From an uncultured Bacilli bacterium (lineage in GTDB: Bacteria; Bacillota_I; Bacilli_A; RF39; UBA660), in assembly GCA_944351315.1 (NCBI GenBank), contig CALVPL010000010.1, positions 1 to 11,152 on the forward strand: DNA of 11,152 nt, given 5' to 3'. The translations under genes and the position numbers were made by a program. Within the stretch, counting starts at the first letter, position 1, and each line of letters starts with the position of its first letter. The notes under the pieces are model-generated. The model searched no databases, had not been told where the DNA came from, and saw nothing but the letters and a program-made list of their open reading frames with translations. Shown one piece after another: positions 5,430-11,152 of the stretch.

Positions 5430-7193
5430 ATGTTAAGATTTATTAAACAACTAAAGAAAAAAGATTGGATGTATGTATTTATTTCGATCATTTTTATTGT
5501 TTTACAAGTTTGGTTAGAATTAAAAATGCCAGATTATATGTCGACGATTACTACTTTAGTGCAAACTGAAGGAAGTAGTATGAATGATATTTTGTTAAAC
5601 GGTGGCTATATGTTATTCTGTGCTTTAGGTAGTTTAATAGCTGCGGTTATAACTGGTTATTTTGTCGCGAAGATCGCAGCCAATTTCTCACTAAATTTAC
5701 GTAAAAGTATATTTGACAAAGTTGGAAGTTTTTCAATGCAAGAAGTGAAAAAGTTTTCTACAAGTAGTTTGATTACAAGAACAACGAATGATGTTACACA
5801 AATAGAGATGGTAATTGCGATGGGACTTCAACTTTTAATTAAAGCACCGATTACTGCTGTATGGGCGATTACAAAAATTTTGAATAAAAGTTGGCAATGG
5901 AGTGCAATTACTGGTGTAGCTGTTGTTTTACTTTTAAGTGTTATAAGTGTTCTTATCGCGATTATTTTGCCAAGATTTAAAGTGGTTCAAAAATTAATTG
6001 ATAGGATTAATGGAATTATTCGGGAAAATTTAACGGGTATTCGCGTTGTTCGAGCTTTTAATGCTGAAAAATTCCAAGAAGATAAATTTGCTAAAGTAAA
6101 CAATGATTTGACAAATTTACAACTTTACAATCAAAAGAAATTGGCTATTATGCAACCTATTATGTATTTTGTTATGTATGGTTTAACTTTATCTATTTAT
6201 TTTGTTGGAGCTTATTTAATTAAAGATGCTGTCATTTCTTTAAAACTTAGTATTTTTAGTGATATGATTGTCTTTAGTTCTTATGCAATGCAAGTCATTA
6301 TGTCATTTTTAATGTTGGCAGTGATCTTTATGATCGTACCACGTGCTTCTGTATCTGCAAAGCGAATTAATGAAGTGTTAGATGAAAAAGTGGCTATAGA
6401 AGATAATCCGGAAACGAAAGTAGTTCCTATGGAAACTGGAACTGTAGAATTTAAAAATGTTTCCTTTAAATATCCGGATGCCGATGAATATTTGTTAAAG
6501 AATATTTCGTTTAAAGCTAAAAAAGGAGAGACTGTTGCTTTCCTAGGTTCTACTGGTTCTGGAAAATCGACACTTTTAAATTTGATTCCAAGATTTTATG
6601 ATGCCAGTGAAGGCGAAGTTTTAGTTGACGGGGTTAATGTTAAAGAGTATAAAGAAGAAGATTTGCATAATCGTTTAGGGTATGTGCCTCAAAAAGCGGT
6701 ATTGTTTAAAGGAACTATTAAATCAAATATTGCTTATGGAGAGAATAAAGAAAAAGAAATTACGGATCAAAAAGTTGCTGAGGCTATTCATGTTGCTCAA
6801 GCGGATGAATTTGTTTTGAAACTTGATGATAAATATGATCATCCAATTGCTCAAGGTGGTACCAATGTTTCCGGTGGTCAAAAACAACGTTTATCAATTG
6901 CCAGAGCCATTGCAAGAGATCCTGAAATTTATTTATTTGATGATTCTTTTTCAGCCTTAGATTATAAAACCGATGCTACTTTACGAAAAGAATTAAAAAA
7001 ATACACTAAAGATGCAACTACTTTAATTGTTGCCCAACGAATTGGAACGATTATGAATGCGGATCGGATTATTGTGTTAGAAAATGGCGAATGTGTTGGA
7101 ATGGGAACGCATAAAGAATTATTAAAAAATTGCGAAGTGTATAAGCAAATTGCTTTATCGCAGCTATCAAAGGAGGAGTTAGAGAATGCATAA
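5430..7193 (+). CDS. ABC exporter half-transporter, degenerate-site subunit (RcrP/LmrC-like)
   Basis: This is a type IV ABC exporter subunit (587 residues): an N-terminal six-helix membrane domain (helices near 14-33, 57-80, 133-152, 158-181, 241-264 and 280-303) fused to an ATPase domain (about 338-580). Walker A is GSTGSGKST (373-381) and the signature is an intact VSGGQ (480-484). Walker B ends in D504 followed by D505 where the catalytic Glu is expected, and the switch His is Gln (Q536 in VAQR). These are the known losses in the degenerate subunit of heterodimeric exporters such as TM287/288, LmrCD and BmrCD. It overlaps the next gene by eight bases, so the two are translationally coupled. 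The start follows GAAGGGAG. Substrate is unknown; drugs, peptides or lipids are all possible. Confidence 0.93.
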   Translation: MLRFIKQLKKKDWMYVFISIIFIVLQVWLELKMPDYMSTITTLVQTEGSSMNDILLNGGYMLFCALGSLIAAVITGYFVAKIAANFSLNLRKSIFDKVGSFSMQEVKKFSTSSLITRTTNDVTQIEMVIAMGLQLLIKAPITAVWAITKILNKSWQWSAITGVAVVLLLSVISVLIAIILPRFKVVQKLIDRINGIIRENLTGIRVVRAFNAEKFQEDKFAKVNNDLTNLQLYNQKKLAIMQPIMYFVMYGLTLSIYFVGAYLIKDAVISLKLSIFSDMIVFSSYAMQVIMSFLMLAVIFMIVPRASVSAKRINEVLDEKVAIEDNPETKVVPMETGTVEFKNVSFKYPDADEYLLKNISFKAKKGETVAFLGSTGSGKSTLLNLIPRFYDASEGEVLVDGVNVKEYKEEDLHNRLGYVPQKAVLFKGTIKSNIAYGENKEKEITDQKVAEAIHVAQADEFVLKLDDKYDHPIAQGGTNVSGGQKQRLSIARAIARDPEIYLFDDSFSALDYKTDATLRKELKKYTKDATTLIVAQRIGTIMNADRIIVLENGECVGMGTHKELLKNCEVYKQIALSQLSKEELENA

Positions 7194-9468
7194 TAAAATG
7201 TCTAATGCTGGAACACCGGCTAAATCCTTTAAAGATGCGATAAAAAGACTTTTTAAGGAATTAGAAGGTTATCGTAAACTTGTTGTTCTAGCAATTATTT
7301 TGGCTGTGTTAGGGTCAATTTTATCGATTTTAGCTCCAAATCGGTTGTCAAAATTAACGGATGAAATTTCTAAAGGTTTGGTTGTCAATCAAGAAAATTT
7401 AACCGCGATTACTTCAGAAATAGGCCAAAATATTACTGAAGATAAAATTTTAGCCATTATGAATCCTGTTCTTAATGAAGAAGTGATGACAAAAATTTTA
7501 GTAAATCCAAATATTTCTGCTGAAGATAAAGAACGGTTTCAAGAATTTATTCAAAAAGAAGAAAAGAGTAGTTCTGATTTTTTAGGATTACCTCAAAGTA
7601 TTTTAAATGAAATTTTTATTACTACTTCTTATAATGAAGTAACCATTTCTAAAGAAGATAAACTTGCCTTGGTTAAAATTTTCAATGGTGAAGAGGCTAC
7701 TTTATCTAATGATGTATTAAATGTGCTTGTTCCTTCTATTGAAATTCAAGGTGTTACGATTTCAAGTGAAGACCAACTTGCGTTTCTTTCTTTATTTCAT
7801 GATGTAGATGAGAATACTTCAGCCAGTGCACTTTATCAAAAAATGGATGGATTACCAGAGAGCATTCATTCTTTAGTTGAACCATTCATGGATATTGATA
7901 AAATTAAATCTGTTGCCCTTCTTTTATTAGGAATGTATATTTGTAGTGCAATATTTACTTATATTCAAGCGGTTTGCATGACGAATGTAGCTAATAAATT
8001 TGCTAGGGATTTACGAGGCAGAATTTCTAGAAAAATCAATGTATTACCTTTAAAATATTTTGATAAACATTATACAGGAGATACTTTATCTCGGGTTACT
8101 AATGATGTGGATACCATTCATCAAACCATGAATCAATCTTTAGGATCTTTAGCTAGTAGTGTTACTTTATTTTTAGGCTCTATTATTATGATGTTTGTTA
8201 CAAACTGGATTTTAGCTTTAACTGCGATTGTTTCTAGTTTGATTGGATTTGTAGGAATGTTATTTATTCTTAGAAAGAGTCAAAAATATTTCGTTCAAAA
8301 ACAAGTAGAATTAGGAAATTTGAATGGCCATATTGAAGAGATTTATTCTGGTTTAAATGTCGTGAAAGTTTATAATGGCCGAAAAGATGCTGATGAAAAA
8401 TTTGATGTCTATAATAAAAACGTTTGTACAAGTAGTTATAAAAGTCAATTTTTATCTGGTTTAATGATGCCAATGATGAATTTTATCGGTAATTTTGGTT
8501 ATGTCATGGTATGTATAGTTGGGGCTTTACTAACGATGAATGATGTGATTTCTTTTGGAGTTATCGTAGCATTTATTAGTTATGTTCGTTTATTTACTTC
8601 ACCATTATCGCAAATTGCTCAAGCTATGACTTCTTTACAATCAACTGCAGCTGCTTCTGAAAGAGTATTTGAATTTATCGATGAACCAGAAATGAGTGAT
8701 GAATCCTCTTTAAATACGGTTTTAGCTAAAGATAAAGTAAAAGGAGACATTCGTTTTGAACATGTTGTTTTCCAATATGATGATGCTGAAAAACCAACAA
8801 TTCATGATTTTACGGCGATGGCTAAACATGGACAAAAGGTAGCTATTGTAGGTCCTACTGGAGCTGGTAAAACAACAATGGTAAATTTGCTTATGAAATT
8901 TTATGATATTAATGCTGGAGATATTTATATTGATGAAGTTTCTACTAAGAAAATGACTCGAGCTAATGTTCATGATTTATTTACCATGGTTTTACAAGAT
9001 ACTTGGTTGTTTGAAGGAACTATTAAAGAAAATATTATTTATAATCGAAAGAATGTCAGCGATGAAAAAATTGAGGAAGTGTTAAAAGAAGTTGGATTAG
9101 ACCATTACATTAAAACTTTACCAGATGGATTAGATACTGTTTTAGGAGAAAATGATGGTTTATCGGCTGGTGAAAAACAACTTTTAACGATTGCTCGTGG
9201 AATGATTAGTGATACACCATTCTTGATCTTGGATGAAGCTACAAGTAATGTCGATACGAGAACTGAAAAACTCGTTAGTAGTGCAATGGATCGTTTGATG
9301 AAAGGTAAAACATCCTTTATTATTGCCCATCGTTTATCGACTATTAAAAATGCTGATTTAATTTTAGTAATGAAAGACGGAAATATTATTGAACAAGGAA
9401 ATCATGAAGAATTGATGAAACAAAAAGGTTTCTATGCTGATTTATATAACAGTCAATTTGAAATGTAG
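7186..9468 (+). CDS. ABC exporter half-transporter, catalytic-site subunit with large extracellular insertion (RcrQ/LmrD-like)
   Basis: Partner of the preceding ABC gene. The ATG at 7186 overlaps the upstream stop and follows a full AGGAGG (7171-7176). At 760 residues it is about 160-180 longer than a usual half-transporter. The excess lies between membrane helix 1 (about 31-52) and helix 2 (about 240-262), so it should face outside the membrane. The ATPase domain has Walker A GPTGAGKTT (556-564), Walker B D683 with catalytic E684, and switch H715, all canonical, but the signature is LSAGE (659-663) instead of LSGGQ. Together with the partner this gives one competent ATP site (this Walker A/B with the partner's VSGGQ) and one degenerate site. 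Membrane-located; likely multidrug, peptide or lipid export. Confidence 0.93.
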   Translation: MHNKMSNAGTPAKSFKDAIKRLFKELEGYRKLVVLAIILAVLGSILSILAPNRLSKLTDEISKGLVVNQENLTAITSEIGQNITEDKILAIMNPVLNEEVMTKILVNPNISAEDKERFQEFIQKEEKSSSDFLGLPQSILNEIFITTSYNEVTISKEDKLALVKIFNGEEATLSNDVLNVLVPSIEIQGVTISSEDQLAFLSLFHDVDENTSASALYQKMDGLPESIHSLVEPFMDIDKIKSVALLLLGMYICSAIFTYIQAVCMTNVANKFARDLRGRISRKINVLPLKYFDKHYTGDTLSRVTNDVDTIHQTMNQSLGSLASSVTLFLGSIIMMFVTNWILALTAIVSSLIGFVGMLFILRKSQKYFVQKQVELGNLNGHIEEIYSGLNVVKVYNGRKDADEKFDVYNKNVCTSSYKSQFLSGLMMPMMNFIGNFGYVMVCIVGALLTMNDVISFGVIVAFISYVRLFTSPLSQIAQAMTSLQSTAAASERVFEFIDEPEMSDESSLNTVLAKDKVKGDIRFEHVVFQYDDAEKPTIHDFTAMAKHGQKVAIVGPTGAGKTTMVNLLMKFYDINAGDIYIDEVSTKKMTRANVHDLFTMVLQDTWLFEGTIKENIIYNRKNVSDEKIEEVLKEVGLDHYIKTLPDGLDTVLGENDGLSAGEKQLLTIARGMISDTPFLILDEATSNVDTRTEKLVSSAMDRLMKGKTSFIIAHRLSTIKNADLILVMKDGNIIEQGNHEELMKQKGFYADLYNSQFEM
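7369..7890 (+). other. Extracellular insertion domain in the second ABC subunit
   Basis: Residues about 62-235 lie between membrane helices 1 and 2, contain no membrane segment and are acidic. Four short motifs recur: ITEDK (83-87), ISAEDK (110-115), ISKEDK (154-159) and ISSEDQ (192-197). Each is followed by a hydrophobic helix-like stretch such as LALVKIF or LAFLSLF, suggesting degenerate internal repeats. Longer second subunits of this kind occur in other Bacillota exporter pairs, as I recall, but I do not know a named domain. Confidence 0.6.
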
Positions 9469-9480
9469 AAAGGATTAAAA

Positions 9481-10095
9481 ATGAATAATATTGTAATTAC
9501 TATAGGTAGAGAATATGGCTCTGGTGGAAAATACATTGGAGAAGAGGTTGCTAAAAGATTAAATGTTGCTTTTTATGATAAGGAGTTACTTCATAAAATT
9601 TATGAAGAAAATGGCTGTAATTATTCGCTTTTAGAGGCTTATGATGAACAGACAAAACATTCTTTTTTGAAAGCTTTAGAACTAGTTTATACCGATAATC
9701 CAGATAGTGTTTTTACTGAAGAGAAATATTATGAGCTTGTTCGCGAAACAATTAAAAAAATTGCTTCTTCTGAATCTTGTGTTCTTTTAGGAAGAAATAC
9801 GAATCAAATTTTAAAAGATGAAAAAAATGTTTTGCATTTCTTTATCTATGCTAAGGATGAAGAATTCAAAATTCAAAGAAAAATGGAAATTGAAAATTTA
9901 TCTTATGAAGAAGCAAAGGCAAAAATGTTTAGAGTAGATAAGATGCGAAAGAAATATTATGAAACGTTTAATAAAACGCATTGGGGAGATAAATACGATT
10001 ATGATTTTTGCATTGATTCTTCAAAATTAGGTATTGAAAAAACAATTGATTTAATTGTCGATATTGTAAAAAGATTTCAGGAAGGCCAAAATTGA
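9481..10095 (+). CDS. Cytidylate kinase-like family protein
   Basis: The 204-residue product matches the cytidylate-kinase-like family (Pfam Cytidylate_kin2), distinct from classical Cmk. Visible marks are the glycine-rich nucleotide-binding loop GREYGSGGKYIGEEVAKRL (9-27), FYDKELL (31-37), VLLGRNTNQIL (101-111) and the lid-like segment with DKMRKKYY and THWGDKYDYDFCIDS (153-180). The family is presumed to phosphorylate CMP or a related nucleotide with ATP in the cytoplasm, but most members are untested. The start follows AAAGGA, 12 bases after the ABC stop, with no terminator between, so it belongs to the marR-ABC operon. That context is unusual for a nucleotide kinase and hints at a stress or regulatory role, which is inference. 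Confidence 0.85.
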   Translation: MNNIVITIGREYGSGGKYIGEEVAKRLNVAFYDKELLHKIYEENGCNYSLLEAYDEQTKHSFLKALELVYTDNPDSVFTEEKYYELVRETIKKIASSESCVLLGRNTNQILKDEKNVLHFFIYAKDEEFKIQRKMEIENLSYEEAKAKMFRVDKMRKKYYETFNKTHWGDKYDYDFCIDSSKLGIEKTIDLIVDIVKRFQEGQN

Positions 10096-10109
10096 ATTTT
10101 TGACCTTTT
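10081..10109 (+). terminator. Modest terminator overlapping the kinase stop codon
   Basis: AAGG (10082-10085) pairs with CCTT (10104-10107) and CAAAA (10087-10091) with TTTTG (10098-10102), with one C-A mismatch between the two blocks. The loop is 10092-10097 and includes most of the TGA stop. Only four T residues follow the stem, so it may terminate weakly and allow read-through into the nuclease gene. Confidence 0.4.
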
Positions 10110-10137
10110 GGTGTTACTATTTGATTGGTGAGTATCT

Positions 10138-11064
10138 ATGAGTTATGAGAATATTATGTTTTTTTGCAAATTTATACTTATTGTTGTAATATTTTGCTTG
10201 GCATTTTATTTTTTATATTGTTTGATTGAACAGCTTTTTTCTTTTTTTTATCGGAAACAATTTCAAAAAAAATTTAATATTAAATTATCATTTCGATATT
10301 TTGTTTGGAACAATGGGAGTATTTATAAAGAAAATTCTTTTGAACTTGTTTATCCTTATTGGTTTTATGCAAATAAAAATGGTTCCAGAAATCGTGTAAG
10401 AAAAAATAATTATTTAGTTTGGCCAAAATCCTATTTATGGTTTGATCGATATTTAATTACTGCTAAAGATCCGGTTTTAATTATTTTGCTGGTTAAATCA
10501 CTTCGTGATAAATTTGGTGAAGATATTATTAAACGATCTCTTGAAGAAAGAGAAAAATATCAATATGTTAAGCAAAAAAAGAAATTTTTACAAAATGCAA
10601 AAGAAATAACAAGTATTCGTGATAGATTCTCGGATCATCCTCAAGATTTCGAAAATTTTTGTGCTGAGTTATTTCAAAAAATGGGGTACAAGGTTTATGT
10701 TACTGCAAAGGTAAAAGATGGAGGATATGATTTAATTTTACATAAAGACGGAATAAAAACGATTGTTGAATGCAAAATGTTTTCTCAGTCTCATACGGTT
10801 GGCAGGCCACTTGTTCAAAAACTTGTAGGAGCTAATTTTGAAGCTAAAGCTCAAAGAATGATTTTTGTTACAACCAGTAAATTTTCCAATGATGCTATTC
10901 GTTATGCTCGCGATGCTGGTGTAACTTTAGTGAACGGAAAGATGCTTATTAAATGGGTTCATCAATATTTTTCTAAAGAAGTACAGCAAAATATTTTGAG
11001 AAAAGATTGGGAGATAACTAGGGAAGATTTACGAAAAAAATATCCTCCAGATGTAAGAGTTTAA
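10138..11064 (+). CDS. Membrane-anchored Mrr-type restriction endonuclease-like protein
   Basis: The 308-residue product starts at an ATG with GGTGAG upstream. Residues about 7-38 are strongly hydrophobic (one long or two short membrane helices). A basic, aromatic-rich middle region (about 40-160) that I do not recognise follows, with a charged, possibly coiled stretch at 135-165. Residues about 168-290 are an Mrr_cat-type PD-(D/E)xK nuclease domain: DFENFCAELFQKMGYKVYVT, then GGYD (D198), VECK (E211, K213), VGRPLVQKLVGA and VTTSKFS. The catalytic triad positions are all present. Mrr nucleases cleave modified or foreign DNA; no methyltransferase or helicase partner is in view, so it acts alone or as a type IV-like or DNA-turnover enzyme. 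Membrane tethering could place it near incoming DNA, which is inference. Confidence 0.87.
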   Translation: MSYENIMFFCKFILIVVIFCLAFYFLYCLIEQLFSFFYRKQFQKKFNIKLSFRYFVWNNGSIYKENSFELVYPYWFYANKNGSRNRVRKNNYLVWPKSYLWFDRYLITAKDPVLIILLVKSLRDKFGEDIIKRSLEEREKYQYVKQKKKFLQNAKEITSIRDRFSDHPQDFENFCAELFQKMGYKVYVTAKVKDGGYDLILHKDGIKTIVECKMFSQSHTVGRPLVQKLVGANFEAKAQRMIFVTTSKFSNDAIRYARDAGVTLVNGKMLIKWVHQYFSKEVQQNILRKDWEITREDLRKKYPPDVRV

Positions 11065-11079
11065 CAAATATTTTTTTAG

Positions 11080-11118
11080 AAAAAACATAGAATTTATTAG
11101 GTGATTCTATGTTTTTTT
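11080..11118 (+). terminator. Strong bidirectional terminator hairpin after the nuclease gene
   Basis: AAAAAACATAGAAT (11080-11093) pairs perfectly over 14 bases with ATTCTATGTTTTTT (11104-11117), loop 11094-11103. The A run on one arm and T run on the other make it able to terminate on both strands. As in the hairpin at 4711, an AGGTGA (11099-11104) spans the loop and an ATG (11109) lies in the 3' arm. Confidence 0.85.
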
Positions 11119-11152
11119 CTGACATCCATACCCGGATTCGTTTTTTCTTTTT
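11109..11152 (+). CDS. Possible start of a further gene (3' partial)
   Basis: An ATG at 11109 with AGGTGA (11099-11104) four bases upstream opens a frame that runs off the window after 14 codons (MFFSDIHTRIRFFF). A polar start followed by an Arg-x-Arg and a run of Phe would fit a membrane protein whose first helix is beginning, such as a penicillin-binding protein N-terminus, but this is a guess from a few residues. The first codons are the T run of a terminator hairpin, so the frame may be chance. Confidence 0.25.
   Translation, partial: MFFSDIHTRIRFFF

Noticed and set aside
6856..6865. A further GGTACC resembling the operator core within the first ABC gene
   Set aside because: It encodes the conserved Gly-Gly-Thr before the ABC signature and lacks the flanking symmetry of the two dyads.
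8270..8973. Two minus-strand frames (67 and 83 codons) within the second ABC gene
   Set aside because: Both are fully inside a well-supported + strand coding region, lack ribosome binding sites and have low-complexity Ile/Ser/Tyr/His-rich composition.
10100..10120. TTGACC at 10100-10105 with TACTAT at 10115-10120 as a promoter for the nuclease gene
   Set aside because: The spacing of nine bases is far too short, and no acceptable -10 lies 16-18 bases downstream; TTGACC also belongs to the terminator arm.
10093..10138. Kinase and nuclease genes are in the same frame, separated by two TGA codons, so TGA-as-Trp read-through would fuse them
   Set aside because: All genes use TGG for Trp and contain no internal TGA, and the nuclease has its own GGTGAG ribosome binding site and ATG, so TGA is a real stop here.

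Overview
The window is AT-rich, and every supported gene lies on the + strand with short gaps between genes. TGA acts as a stop codon (for example at 1734 and 10093) and tryptophan is encoded by TGG, so the code is standard and not the Mycoplasma code. Low GC, GGTGA-type ribosome binding sites, RecD2, a MarR/ABC exporter operon and a 26-residue-repeat surface protein point to a low-GC Bacillota lineage. Uncultured gut Bacilli related to Erysipelotrichales, RF39 or Acholeplasma-like groups would fit. That placement is an inference; no rRNA or marker gene is present.

Region 1 (1-1768) holds the 3' part of a large surface protein with twelve 26-residue repeats (BspA/DUF285, Listeria-type lipoprotein repeat), closed by a rho-independent terminator. 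Region 2 (1793-4690) holds an unrecognised 128-residue protein, then recD2 (a DNA helicase whose start is best placed at 2273), then a 57-residue small membrane protein. The terminator of the 128-residue gene, the promoter of recD2 and the recD2 ribosome binding site are packed into about 75 bases. Region 3 (4711-4863) is a long hairpin followed by T residues. Its loop carries a good Shine-Dalgarno sequence, and a possible 40-codon microprotein begins in its 3' arm.

Region 4 (4860-10109) is the core of the window: a consensus sigma-A promoter, a 20-base dyad at the predicted transcription start, a MarR regulator, a second related dyad, two overlapping ABC exporter half-transporter genes and a cytidylate-kinase-like gene. 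The two ABC proteins show the reciprocal motif losses of a heterodimeric exporter with one degenerate ATP site. The arrangement resembles rcrRPQ of streptococci and other MarR-controlled ABC pairs. The likely reading is an autoregulated export operon induced when a ligand releases MarR. The kinase-like gene and a large acidic extracellular insertion in the second ABC subunit are its unusual additions.

Region 5 (10138-11152) encodes a membrane-anchored Mrr-type nuclease, then a strong bidirectional terminator hairpin. The loop of this hairpin is nearly identical to that of region 3 and again precedes an ATG, possibly the first codons of a gene that continues past the window. No CRISPR array, tRNA, rRNA, insertion sequence or integrase was seen. 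I found no wholly new system. The best leads are the MarR dyad pair, the kinase in the exporter operon, and the two hairpins with a shared loop.
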